From positions 124,001 through 188,000 of the forward strand of contig JAFISE010000040.1 of NCBI GenBank assembly GCA_022560025.1: a DNA stretch of 64,000 nt. Direction: 5' to 3'. Of this stretch, positions 12,041-23,767 are shown one piece after another. The stretch is from Stagonosporopsis chrysanthemi. Taxonomy: Eukaryota; Ascomycota; Dothideomycetes; Pleosporales; Didymellaceae. The notes under the pieces were generated by a model. That model was not told where the DNA came from. It was given only the letters and a program-made list of their open reading frames with translations, and did not search any database. Position 1 is the stretch's first letter; each line of letters begins with the position of its first letter. The translations under genes and the position numbers were made by a program.

Positions 12041-12577
12041 GACAAGGTTCTGGCGTGCATGCGCGCACACGAACACATCTTGGCCGTGTTACAACGACCG
12101 CCGCTGCAACCGGCAACTGCTGTTCCAGGAAACATCATATAGAGCTCTACAGCGTCTAAAACCAGACTTTTCTGAGTGGCTACCACAGAAGGAACGCGGG
12201 AGTACCATCAGCGCTATCTCAAGAGCTCAACTACACATTTTACCTGGTACGGAGTCGCATGCCAAAAGTCAATACCGGAGACAAAGCCACATGTAAACTA
12301 TTTGTCTGACTTCACCCGACGGACAATCAGCTATCGATGCCAATAAGAGTTTTAAAGAAAACTACGATTATCCCGTTCTTCACAATGCTCTTGAGCTGCT
12401 TGCTTGTTCTCTTTGTCCCTCCTTACAAGCCACATCATCGCAATTTCTTTGTTCGCTTAAGGCACATCTAGGGCATTCCATAGTCGAAGGTATACTGTGC
12501 AGTATATCATGTACTAGATTGACACGACGGGTGCAAAAACTTCACCGCGATCGATCTTGCACCTACAGAACCACATC
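12041..12577. other. Intergenic: FAM32A 3' flank and upstream of the first kinase-like gene
   Basis: No supported gene. It holds the terminator of the FAM32A homologue and the promoter of the next plus-strand gene. Confidence 0.5.
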
Positions 12578-14442
12578 ATGGCACCAAACGCCTATCAAAA
12601 ATTCTCAAGACATGCCACGCCTCATGTAAGGACGGCACGGTATTTGTGGACTGCCAAAGAAAGGAGGGCTACAATTCTGACAGTATATCATACTGAGCCC
12701 ACAGTGAGGCAGCATTATGCCAGCAATGACACAGAAATTCCTGCACTTTCAACTCTCTTTCCTGATGAGCCCTATACCCCAGCCCATGCTATTGAAGCCA
12801 GGTCTCATGTTCTTAAGCCAGTTGCGCTGAGCGCATTGCAGATCACACCTACGGCGCCGACCGCACAACTTGGCAACCTAACAGATCCGCGAGTAGCACC
12901 CGTTGCTGCATTACCAGAAGCATCGATTCCCGACCATCCACCATACAAGCATTGGCCTCCGTACCCGTGGACACCCGAACCCACATTGCCACACATTGGC
13001 GCGGGAATAGAAATATCCCTGAAAGACAAGAGAAGATTCCTCGACACAGATCCACACATGCCATACGACGAAGACCGTTGGCGCGGTGCAAAATTTCTTG
13101 GCAGCGGTTCATTCGGCGCAGTAGGCTTGTGGTGCAAAGTAGACGAACAAGAAAATGTGATTGACAGATTAGTTGTCAAGGACCATACCGCCTTCGGTCG
13201 AGCAAACTGGCGCGATCCCAAGAATTGGCGAGACGGTCTGCCAAGGGAGGTTGCAATCAATCGACGGATAGAATCCCGACGAACAGCAGAGCCAGAGGCG
13301 TGTCAGTACATTGTCAAGTACCGCGGTCACCGCTTGCTCATGGAGCAACGCAGGTTCCGCCTCTACACGGATTTTGCGGTGGGCGGTAACCTCGCAGAGG
13401 CCATGGTGCCATACAATGATAGGTGGGAGAACATCAACCCTGAGCATGTTCCTACACAGAGACGCCTCCCTGAGGCTTTCATCTGGCACACCATCAAGGC
13501 GCTTGCAACTGCATGCCTTCTTCTGGAGACAGGGACGTTGAGCGATGCGCCAGTGAGTGATTGGAAACCGATATTCCACTTAGATTTTCAGACTCCGAAC
13601 GTTCTGCTCAATCTGCAGACAAAGAAGCGCAAGGCTCCTCTCGACGAGGAACCGATGTCACCTCTCGCGAGCCCAAGCAAGAAATTCTTAAGTGGGAAGG
13701 CGAAAAGGAAGGCGAGACTAATGGTAAACATTCAAGCAGTACGCTGCAGTGTGACAGCTAACACACCGCAGACTCTCGAAATTGTGCCAAAATTAGCAGA
13801 CTTCGGTCTTTCCTTCTTCGACCTCGACTTCAGTGAATGTCCAGTGCTGGACGAGAACCCAGAGGATCACGTCATCTTTAATGAGAATGACAATCGATAT
13901 GCTCCTGTGAGTACTTGCCTTGAAGTATTTATATAAGTGAACCGCCCGCTAACTACACAAAGGAACATCATTACTACAGCCCTGGATCGCCCAAGAGGAT
14001 TGACACCAAGACTGATGTCTGGGGAATTGGCCGTATTGCCTGGAGTCTGATACTCAACAGGCTCGAAGCTCACGGCCCTGTACGTGAGAACGGATTCGTA
14101 GACGATATCATCGGTCAACCGCTGCACCTCTCCCAGAACGATCCCCAAAACGAGGGGCTGGACGATCAGTATGACCAACAAGTGCTTATTGGGAGCAAAG
14201 AGTGGCCGGCGGCGATTCATTACAGCGAGGAGCTTAAGGAGCTAGTTCGAGACTGCTTGAAGTTCTACCAGGAGTATAGGCCGTCGCCGAAGGTGGTATT
14301 GGATAGAGTGAACAAGCACCTCGACGCTAATCCGCACCTGAAGGAAGGCGCGATGGATGCTGATAGCACTTTGCTGGATTTCCCTGAGACCAAGAGCCAG
14401 GAAATTGGAGGACCGTTTGAGAGGGAGGAGCCAGTACGGTGA
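12578..14442 (+). CDS. Protein-kinase-like gene A
   Basis: Three exons, 586 aa from the Met at 12578 (CATCATGG context); an in-frame Met at 12557 would add 7 aa. Introns: 13724-13771 (48 nt, stop-free, branch GCTAAC) and 13907-13962 (GTGAGT donor, branch GCTAAC). The second join restores the activation-segment APE as YAPEHHYYSPG. The ~170-residue N-terminus is Pro-rich without a domain. Kinase landmarks: glycine loop GSGSFG, VAIK-equivalent LVVK, catalytic loop HLDFQTPN (HRD Arg is Leu, the usual Lys is Gln, Asp and Asn kept), DFG intact, then DVWGIGRIAW. Catalysis is therefore possible but non-canonical. It resembles gene B at 17669-19640. Substrate unknown. Confidence 0.75.
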
Positions 14443-14659
14443 CGTGGAAGGCACCGCTAGTAATGTTTTGCCGCTTATAAGCTTTCTTTTTCTAGTAAAG
14501 GATGACTCTCACCGAAATATCTGCTGGGAACATGCTGACGACTGGCTACCAAACAGACTAGTATTCATTTCATCTTAATTACAGGACCTTTCGGGTCCTC
14601 GCCTATCGCATTCGCGAAGGTACGATTAAAGCCAGTAGTGCTTGTTCTACACCTATCTC

Positions 14660-15750
14660 TCAGCCGCAATCCTCCCGGCTCGACGCTTGCTTCTGCTCTA
14701 CAGTGGACTCTAGCAGCACCTCCGGATGCGTACGCAGATCCTCATATTCAGCCACTGCCACCGCCACCGCCACTATCCTTTTCACCTCCTCATGTTGCCA
14801 TTGATCCTGTAATTGCGTAAGCAGTGTCAAGTGGGTGCTGCGGGTCAACGCTTGTATTGCTATCTGTTCTCGTGTTGTGATGTTATGATGATCGTCTACA
14901 GGAGCCCTCAGCTCAGAGGTAAGTGCACTTGCCCACACCGGGCAGTGCCTGCTACAATGAAATATCATGTGATCTATGCCACGTGGTTACAGATCCCAAG
15001 TCCGCTTCTTGATCTTCAATCGAGCGATCTCAATCATCTTGCTCCTATCATGACACCACAACCGCCTCAAATCATAAAACTCGCAGTGCACCTGTGGTAT
15101 TGGGTACATCTGTGGTATTGCGTACATGTGTGATAATGCGTGCTTTCGCCATGGCGATCGCGTGCGCTCACTCAGTCCCTCATCTGCGGCCGCGTCCGCC
15201 GCTACCAATGCCGCCCTCGCCTCCATTTCCTGCGATGGACTCCAATTCTGCGTGCTCTTCGTTCGGAAGAAGTCTATCCTTCTTCCCAATGCACAGTCTC
15301 TCATGCGGCCACAAACATAGCAGTACATCCGTGGTTTTAAGTACTTTTGCCTTTTCACTTTCATGCGCCTGTTCTCTTCATTGCCTTCAATAAAAATCAT
15401 TAGCCTGCAGTATCATTCGTCGGTCCAATGTACTCGCTCGAACAGTGTGGCGGGTCGACCGATCTCCCATCAGCTGGTCGCTGTTCTGCATCACTCGATG
15501 TTGTCTCTGTCGGTGTGGTTGGAGGGGCGACCTGGTCTTGTTCTTCTGCAACTGCTCCCACCTCAAGAGCGGAGCCGAAAGCCGTGGCCAAATTTTCGTC
15601 TTTCAATGCACGCTTCGTACGTACTGGCAGTGTGTGGCTGTTGTTTGTAATGATCGAGGAGCTCTCACCCTTTGTATGTATTGGTAATGTGACGCTGTTA
15701 TTTGGAACGATCAGGAGGCTCTCACGCTTGCGCTTGCTAAGTTGAGTCAT
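14660..15750 (-). CDS. Uncharacterised protein with CYVCG motif
   Basis: I do not recognise a named family. Three exons give 328 aa. Introns are at 15369-15433 (GTACAT donor, branch GCTAATG) and 14952-14990 (39 nt, GTAACC donor; short for this window). Exon 1 is a Ser/Thr/Pro-rich leader starting MTQLSKRKR. Exon 2 carries C-x2-C in MYCYVCGRMRDC and a compact conserved-looking stretch (RRIDFFRTKSTQNW, IPQMYPIPQVHCEFYDLRR). Exon 3 is helical and charged. No signal peptide or membrane segment. Frame continuity across both joins supports the model, but the second intron is uncertain; without it the protein ends shortly after KKRTWDL. Confidence 0.5.
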
Positions 15751-16426
15751 AGTTAAGAACAGCTCCAATGGTAAATGGTATCGATGATGCAGCCTTGTCA
15801 TGGCATGCTCGGGCTGCTTTATAGTTCAGAGGGCTGTGCGCCAAAGTCCGCTGCAGCGAAGTAAATCAATTGGAGTGCAATGGAATAGTGCTGCTAGGCA
15901 CACTCCTGTTCCGAGTGAAGACCTGGAGGGTGGTAATCTCGAGTTCTGTTCTCAATCAATCTTCGGGAATGCGAATGACCGAGAGGCTAGGTTGCTATTT
16001 ACGAGAGATCACTGGCAGACAAGATACGGTCAGCCATAAAACTTCTGTAAGGCTAACGAGTAAGACATGCAAATTGTCGAAGAAGCTGACTTTCAAACAG
16101 CGTCCTGTGCCTCTGGATGAGCGAGCGGGCGTCCACATAGGAGAATGTGTTACATGAGGGCAATTCTCTCCCACTCCATTGTATTTATTCACCCGGTTTC
16201 TTCTCAATTGTGAACCTTTTTTTCTACCTTATAATTAGGTGTCGTTGTTTCTCACTTCACCCCCTCTACCTCGCTTCGTTTCACCACCCAGCACGTGTTC
16301 CTAGGTTAGCTCGCCGCTAGTGCCTATTTTCATTTACAACACGACTTGCGTCGACTTCACACTCTTCTATTGACTCAATCGCACCATCACACGAGCAAGC
16401 AAACACAAGCACTAAGCCTTGCAGCG
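15751..16426. other. Intergenic: between divergent orphan gene and small secreted protein
   Basis: No supported gene. The interval separates divergently transcribed genes (minus-strand orphan, plus-strand secreted protein) and probably holds both promoters. Confidence 0.45.
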
Positions 16427-16799
16427 ATGCACATCTTCAAAGCCGCCACTATGCTCCTCAGTATGCTTCTCACACTCACTACCTTCGCTTCCGTTGTCAC
16501 CGCAGGTTCGAGTGGGCCACTTATTTGCGATTCATGCTTTAGGGCTTTGGAATCGTGCGTGGACAGGGTAACCCCTCCCCCATTCGTAGCCACAACCTTT
16601 ACTCCCCGATGCTGGAAATGCTCATATTTTCAGATTCATTGGAAGACACCGCTATATGAATCGTCGACTAATATCGTTACAGAACTGCAAGGGTAGCACA
16701 GACAACGCCGTCCTCCGGAAGTGCTCAGAGGGTTGCCAGTGCGCCCTCGGCAAGGACGACCAAGTGTGCCGCGAGCGCTGCTATTTCTCATGCCCTTGA
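16427..16799 (+). CDS. Small secreted cysteine-rich protein (effector candidate)
   Basis: Two exons encode 85 aa. The intron 16568-16682 (GTAACC donor, branch CTAAT, TTACAG acceptor) joins ESCVDR to NCKGSTDN. Residues 1-26 form a signal peptide: short charged start, hydrophobic core (MLLSMLLTLTTFASVV), Ala-x-Gly cleavage region. The mature ~59 residues hold ten cysteines, an even number suited to five disulfides, in the pattern C-x2-C, C, C, C-x3-C-x-C, C-x3-C-x3-C. No family is recognised. Such proteins in plant-associated fungi are often effectors or antimicrobial-type peptides, but function here is inference only. An upstream in-frame Met at 16346 is less likely because it would bury the signal peptide. 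Confidence 0.65.
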
Positions 16800-17668
16800 T
16801 CCAGTGTTGATATGGGAAAGGTGGTAGTTGATATCTTGTGGGAGGATGGAGAATCCCCGTGTTTCTCTCAAAGCATGCACTGAAGGATGAAAAGTGACTG
16901 GGTGTTACACGATGGGGTCTTGGTTCCTCACACAGCTATCGGCTTGAGAAATGGTCCATAATCTGGCATTGATGCTCTTAGGTCGATCTCGGTTGGCCTT
17001 TAAGCAGGTCTTTGTTACGCCGACGGTTGCTGGAGTGGAACAAAGCGACATTACACATGCGGTTCCTTGTCAGACAGCTAGCACCGTCTCAATCAACTCA
17101 ATAGAGCATTCCCGCCGAACATAGAGGTTCAAAGAGCTGTAGCGCTTGCTGTTCTTGCCCTGTGCTATTTTAGGAATACGGTGCTGTCTTCACTTTTACG
17201 AATAACTCTGGTATCACTGATAGGCTACGAATGTCTTCTCATCAGCTGCCTGTCTGTCAGTCCTACTGACCTCTTTAATTTCTCTCGAGTCGGTTGCTCG
17301 GATAAAGAGAACTTAAAGGGGTACCGCTTTAGATATGATGACCCGTGAGCACAGTCGAGGTCGAGCACAGTTTGCGGATCTTATGGATTGGCAGCCCCCA
17401 CCTCGCTACTCGCCTGTAGCACCACCGCTCTTGTTTGTTTGCTCTTTGTTCATGCAGAGCAACCAGACTTCCTTATTCATACAAGTAGCCAATAATCTTT
17501 GATCGGTGCTTTTGATTGCCTCGTTGTCACCTCATGTGCAAGCAGAGACGTAAGACAATGGCTAGCCAAAGTACAAGACGACCGCTCAGCTGCACTTACG
17601 CTGTACAGAAACTCATAGCCTCCTCATATTTGCTATCCAAGGTCATTATCACTTGTCATTTCATCGCC
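16800..17668. other. Intergenic: upstream of kinase-like gene B
   Basis: No coding signature seen. It should contain the promoter of the next plus-strand gene. A Met at 17558 in frame with the chosen start could extend that gene slightly. Confidence 0.45.
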
Positions 17669-19640
17669 ATGATCAAACAACCACCTTTTTCAACGGATAG
17701 AACCTATTTCAACCGCGACGCTAAGCCGTGGATTGCGAACAATCGCAACTGGAATAAAGGTTAACAGTCATCCCTTTCCCTCCCACGGTTTGGAATACAT
17801 TCTTCTAACATTCAGCAGCTCAAACAGATATCACTCTTGACACGCTATGGTGGGATACTGCTATCAGAGATCTGTACCACGCACATAAGACCGGAGCCCG
17901 AGCAAATGCACTGCCGGCGTTCGTGCCAGGTCAGGTTCCGATCCCGCTACACCCTTATCTGAATACAGACAAAGCTATTGCAAAGCAGAGTCGGCAAAGG
18001 CCGCCGGAAAGGGACGCAGTAGGTGGATTGTTAGTTACGGGTGGTGCTGTGGGAGCGGGTTCTGCTTCTGCTGCGCCGACAGCTTCAGTTAAGGCTCCAG
18101 CTGCGCCTCCAGCTACCCCAATAATTCCACGACCAGGTCTTGAGTCAAGCGCTGGAGCCGATCATCCAGCAGTGGTGGGAGACTCGGCCGTAGCTCCACT
18201 AACACTCCCTGCGGCCACCGCGAATCAATATATGTACAACTTTTGGCCCCCTCAGCCCTGGGATGCAGATCCAGATGCAAAGGAGATTTCGCACACTGAG
18301 AGCATTAGAGTTAATGGTTCAGAAGACCCCAAAGCCATTAGCGACTTCAGGCATAGTAAGCCACTGATGCGAGGAGTTGATGAAGCGACGTGGATCGGAG
18401 CAAAATCTCTTGGAGCTGGAGCATACGGAGCTGCCGGAATGTGGTGCAGGGTTGATGAAAATCAAAACATTGTCGAGGTAAGTGCAATGTTGATCTTCAT
18501 TCGCAAAAAACTTAACACTCTGTGTAGCGTATGGTTGTCAAAGACTGCATCCTTCCTACTGGAATGTATGCTTTCCCAAGGTTCTGGTACGATCATTTAC
18601 CGAGCGAAATTGCGCTGCATCGACGAATAGACAGAAAGAGGAAGCGAGAGGACACGTCTGATGTTGGATTCGAACATCTAGTCGAGCACTTTGGTTATCG
18701 ACTCATGATGCGCAGAAGAAGGTACCGGCTGTATTTGAAGTACTATGCGGGCGGAGATCTCCAAGGCAGCCTTGAGGGATATCTCACAAAGTGGCTTAAG
18801 CCTCGCGAAGATGATCGTCATGGTTTTAGTGACGAAGATCTCCATGACCTATCGCCAGAAAAACTAGCGGCCATTCCTACAGTTGCTGAAGGTTTGCTAT
18901 GGTATATCCTTCGGTCTCTTGTGAAAGCGTACTTAGTTTTGCATCACGGCACGACGTCAAAGACCGATGATCCAGAGTGGAAGCCCATCACGCATCTGGA
19001 CGTGACCTACAACAACGCGTTTCTAGAACCTGATCTGGACAGCAATCAACCTATCAAGATCATCCTAGGTGACTTCGGAATGGGCTTTATCGAGCGTGAT
19101 CCGGCACCTGTCGCAGAAGGAGAGGAACCTTTGCCATCTGACAACCCACACGAATACGTGCTTCCTATAAGGTACACGACCCAACCCCCCGAGCGGTATT
19201 GGGTACGGAGTGATCCGCCTGTGATACTCGGCGAGAAGACAGATGTGTGGAAGCTCGGCGGTATGATGTGGGAGTTGATCACGGGCGGCCGGGATGGAGA
19301 CCAGGTGACGCGTGAAGATTGTCCACTCCAGGGTGGAGGCTTTACGAAGCTCTACGTTAATACAGACCTAGACAAAAGCAACCTGGATGAGAATGCAATG
19401 TTCCCAACGCCCTGGAGGTTCTACCCGTCGACGGAAAGGTATAGTTCAGAGTTGAAGCAGCTGGTTAGGGATTGTCTTCATTTTGACCCTGTATCAAGGA
19501 AGAGTTTCAGGGAGCTGGATCGATACATCGAGAGTTACTTTAGAGCAAACCCCATGATGATGCACAACGTTTCGGCTTTTTTGAAGCCTGCGAAAGATAA
19601 AGAGGCGATTGGAACAACGTTGAAACGGCAGCGTTTCTAG
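17669..19640 (+). CDS. Protein-kinase-like gene B, related to gene A
   Basis: Three exons, 620 aa. Introns: 17760-17818 (GTTAAC donor, branch TCTAAC) and 18478-18527 (GTAAGT donor). The first join extends the frame upstream through DTLWWDTAIRDLYHAH; without it no ATG opens the kinase frame properly, so the start is moderately sure. The N-terminal ~220 residues are Ala/Pro-rich. Kinase landmarks: glycine loop GAGAYGAAG, MVVKD lysine, EIALHRRI helix, catalytic loop HLDVTYNN (HRD Arg is Leu, Lys is Thr; Asp and Asn kept), DFGMG, PPE in place of APE, KTDVWKLGGMMWEL. Shared features with gene A, such as WxGAK before the glycine loop, HLD and the RDCL-F end, indicate common descent. Substrate unknown. 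Confidence 0.75.
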
Positions 19641-21274
19641 AAGGGTTGTTTAGACCGGTTCAGGAACCGTAGCTTAGGGTTGCGTCATTGATTGCAATGC
19701 GATCTTGAGTTGTTTATAACACATCGGAGCTATTGTAAGACATATTGCAAATTCTAGTGGCGCCTTGAAGCACAGCACCAGATGTTTGCAGATGAATCGT
19801 ACTACCAAAATAGTTGTCAGTCATATAGTTTCAAAAGTTAGACTACAGTTATGCAAAGATAGTAGGTTGCATGCTGTAACAATGTCCATATAGCGAAGAA
19901 GATCTGGAATGCCAATGTTGGTTTTCAGCAGCTTCCATCTCATGACATTCGTATAGTTCGTTTGTGCTTGCCTGCCTGCCTCACGAGACACAGAGCAAGC
20001 TTCTTTGTTCATCTGCATATAGATAGGCAGTATCTTTTCGTAGATAGAATTCATCACGATTAATCTCATATGCTCACCTGGTGAGGTTCTACAGCCAATG
20101 GCAGTCTTATGCTGCGGCACATCGTATGCCAACGATATCTAGTTACCAGAGCTATGAAGTCTCTCGGAAAAAATCGATACAGAACCCTGCAGCGTCATAT
20201 TCTCTCTGTGCATCGCTAAAAAGTGTAGTCGCATGCTGCGATCAGCAAAGGCAGCAACACGGGATCATACCTAGGTAGTGCTCAGTAGATCGACAGCAAC
20301 ATGGCGAGAGGATGTTGTGAACGGAGATATGGCAGATCTTCTGCACTATACGTATACAAGGGGTCACAACGCAGAGGTTGTGACGTTTGGGGGGAGGGGG
20401 TCCCGTTTTGCGGCACATCCAAATCGTCGCTACCGAAGTGATCGAGAGCCTACTACAACAACCTCTGCGGCTATGATTTACCAACGATGATCTACGTTTT
20501 GGACTGATGCGGAGAAACCCTACGCTATATTTTTGTGCCATGCCGCTCGCAGAGAGTGAGTGGCTGGTTGCTGGCCATACGCACCACTTGCAGGTCTGTA
20601 ATGGAGTTGTGAGAGAGGCACAGTGAAATTTGGCTGGGATGTGTGAGTAATCGATTCGAATCTTATCACAGTAACCACATCCTACTCAACCATCCCTTTC
20701 CTTTTAGTCTCACCCATGGTGTCCAGTAAATTCATTGTCGCCGTTCACCTTCTTTGAGTTGCTCTTTCGGCTGAGCATGCGATACTGCACGTCTCAGCAC
20801 GCCATAATCCGATTGAACATAAGTAATCTGCCCAGATGTTAGTGCCCGTTGCTCGGCAACTATTTAAAGAGAGATGTGCAGGTAGCTAAAGGCATTATCA
20901 AGCATATTGAGCTCCCATAAGCGCGGAACGTCAAATCTGAAGTATCTTATAAAGTCAATTTGCAGATTGTAGTCAGTAATACTCGAATCTATCTAAAAAT
21001 CCTTGTTACAGGGCATGTAGTTTTTCCTCCACGCCGTGTCAATCCGCATCGCCGCCACTTACTTTTGTCTGATCGATAGATTGTGTGACGAACGACTTCT
21101 GTGCGAGTGTTGAATTGCCATCTAATTAACCGGTCAAACATCGCCACAGGCATTCTTAGCCGGAGCATGTGGGGCAGTGCTATGCTGTCATAATCTGAAA
21201 TCGAGAACTCCTTCTTCGCCCTGGAGCCAATCGAGCAGTAAAGACGAAATGCAACCCCATCCTGGTGCAGTCGG
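19641..21274. other. Intergenic, no gene seen
   Basis: Only short overlapping frames without domains or splice support. I see no RNA gene and no clear repeat. It lies in the gene-poor segment beside the RBR relic. Confidence 0.45.
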
Positions 21275-22076
21275 CTAGATTCCACCGGCTTCCGGAGCAG
21301 GAGGGATATAATTCGGCAACTTCGAGCTGTGGTACACGCACGTAGAAGTATGTGCAGAGTTGTCAATTGTGTAGATACCGCTCGGTCCTCTGTATGGTGC
21401 CAGACACACATAGCAGAATTCGAATCGACATCCCGTTCGCTTACCTGTACACCTGATTAGTGAAGGTATTCCCAAACGTTAAGGAGCTGCCTTACATGTC
21501 ATATGATCACACCCTGCCGTCTTCTCGATATTTGCCCCACACCCCGGGCACGTCATCTGGAGCAAGTCGCTTGACGTCTTCGTGGGTGATAATGTTGCTG
21601 CAGCTGCTGGCGGGGCACTCGAGACGCTCCCAAGATTTGGAGTCCATTTGTTGCCCGAGCCACTCTACGAAGCATCTCTGGCCGACTTCTGGCTCATGTG
21701 TGCACATGGAGAGTGTGGGGTAGTCTCTGTGAGGATAGGACTCTGCGCTGACAGAGCACTCTGTCTAGATCGATTCAAATGCAGGAATCTTTATGGCCGG
21801 GCCATGCTCAATCTGTGGCTTTAGAGCCAAGACATCTGAATTGTCCTGCAGTCTTGCTGAATTGCTAACGCATGCTTCTCGCTGCCTGCGGTTTGCTGCA
21901 GTTTTCTTGTCACGACAGCTCTGACAGTTCGTCCACCACTTGTTTTTGCTCTTCAGCCTATCAGAGCTGTGTCTTAGAGCCTTTTTGCACTTCTTGCATT
22001 GAGGTAGCACACCGGAGACTGGCTGTTGTGTCCTTGCCTTGGGAAGTGGTGCCCTGTAGAACGGTGGGGGGAACAT
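21275..22076 (-). pseudogene. Degraded RBR (RING-IBR-RING) E3 ubiquitin ligase relic
   Basis: Three pieces of one protein lie in order on the minus strand. The N-terminus has a Cys cluster (CKKCKK, then NCQSCRDKK). An in-frame TAG follows at about 21763, unless a weak intron ends there. Next is a RING1-like stretch (TECSVS, MCTHEP, RCFVEWL, LECPASSC) where at least two expected zinc Cys are replaced. After a frame change comes an intact RING2 with catalytic-type Cys (TCPGCGANIEK, GCDHMTC), joined by a likely intron at about 21449-21502 to CRFEFCYVCLAPY and a His/Cys tail. The IBR domain normally between RING1 and RING2 is absent: the two abut within a few codons. Loss of IBR, RING1 ligands and frame points to a pseudogene; a much altered live gene is not excluded. 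Confidence 0.6.
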
Positions 22077-23767
22077 CCTTCAAAAATCTGAAGTAAAGTA
22101 TGTAATGTGGTACCTTCCAAGTCTGTTTGATGGTCAAGTCAGTCAAGAGCAGTCGATTCCGCTTACAGATTGGATGTAGTGGAATCTTGGGCTATCGGAA
22201 TACGTGGTAAAGACGCGCTTGATATAGTGCCTTCTCAGCGCTAACCAGCACAATGTCAAGGTGATAATGCTTCCTCATACCTATTATGTGCAACCAGAGA
22301 TATCTCTCAATCATAACCCGCAGTCTGTCAACCATTCAATGTCCATTAAGGAACATCTCTCTCACCACTGCTTTACTCGCCGTTTACCATCGCCGTATCG
22401 ATGGTGGTGAGAATGTGCAGTATCACTGTTGCTATTAGTACATCGGGCGCTCTCGAAGAGCGAGAGACCCGAATCGCGAAGCTTCGACTTGAGTCCAACG
22501 CCCGCAAAGTCAGTCAATTTCATGTCCCATGCCGTCACTCCAATTAGCACACAGCTTGTAATTCATGGGGTCGCAGTAGGATCAGTTGTAGTCTAGTTCT
22601 TGTATAGTAATTATTCGTAGGATTGTAACGGAGAGGTGCCAAATTTGCCAGATCTTTCTTCTCGTTCCACACTTGACGTGCGTTATGCTGTTCATAGTAA
22701 CCTCACCCTTACGGAACGCTGTGTTGAATACTGCAGTTCAAGTTTTGATCAATAGTATCAGACCTTGTTGCGTCCATATTCCCTAACTTGAATACCACAG
22801 TCATAAAAGCTGTTAGTATGAGATTCGACAATAGTCTTAGACTCCCTTGAGTGCAGCCTACGTTGTGTGGTTCTGGTAAGCAGTAAGTAGTCTCAAGGAA
22901 CATTAGCTGGCATAACGTCCAGTTAAGAAAAATGATTTCTTGAAAGAGACTTTGGAAGCATACACTCTACTTGCAGAGTCTACATGGTGACTTGACGTAC
23001 AGGACTACATGGCTTGGATGAGAGTTGATATCGAGGGGGGGGGGATTGAGACCTGAGATTGCTTCAGTACTGTACAAAAGAAAGTAAAGACAATGACTGA
23101 CTGGCACTCTTGATAATTTCCTCGTTGTTGTCTTGTCAGCAACACAAAAAAACACGATCACGACGCACTGCCGTGAAATACAACTTCCCCTCGTGTCGCC
23201 ACCAAGATACATCTTGTTCGGTCTCCACTCGACACGGAGATCGCTCATGCCACAATCGAGACCAACGCGGTCGCGGTCTTCTGGCCAATGGTCTCGAGAT
23301 CCATTCGCCTTGCGCACTTATGCAAAGTCGTGTTTCAGATCACGCACAAGCGCAACAGCCTCGCCAAGTCCCTCAAGATGGCACCGAGACCGCGGTGATA
23401 CTTGGCCGGTGCTTATGCAGAGCCGCACAGAGTTTCTTCCGATGCTAGACGTCCGGAGCGGCACTCCGCGTGGTAGTCTCGCTCTTGACTGTCTCGAGCG
23501 AGTGGGACGGGCCGACGCGACCCAGGCAACAACCTCGTCATGAGTTTACCACGAACAGCTGATGATAGCACTTGAGGGTGATGTGTTTTGGTTAATTGAG
23601 TATTTGTTATTGATTCTCTATAATTCGCAAATGGCGACGGCTGCTTTTATGGCCGAAAACTCCGAAACTCAGTACCGCTGGAAACGACGCTGAAGATTGC
23701 GCTGAAGACAAAGGGAAGGAAAACAAGTGAACAACGATGAGATGGTTCATCTCTTCTTGGGTATCGT
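22077..23767. other. Intergenic, no gene seen
   Basis: Several open frames overlap near 23100-23550 on both strands, but none shows a domain, signal peptide or sensible exon chain. A 10-G homopolymer lies at 23035-23044. Confidence 0.4.

Noticed and set aside
20242..20541. Possible structured RNA or repeat near a G-rich run
   Set aside because: I looked for tRNA, 5S rRNA and inverted repeats and found no consistent fold.
20640..20665. Box-B-like string in GATTCGAATC
   Set aside because: No matching acceptor stem, box A or terminator, so not a tRNA.
23110..23543. Overlapping plus-strand frames of 112 and 136 aa
   Set aside because: Neither shows a signal peptide, domain or sensible exon boundary; likely chance in GC-richer DNA.
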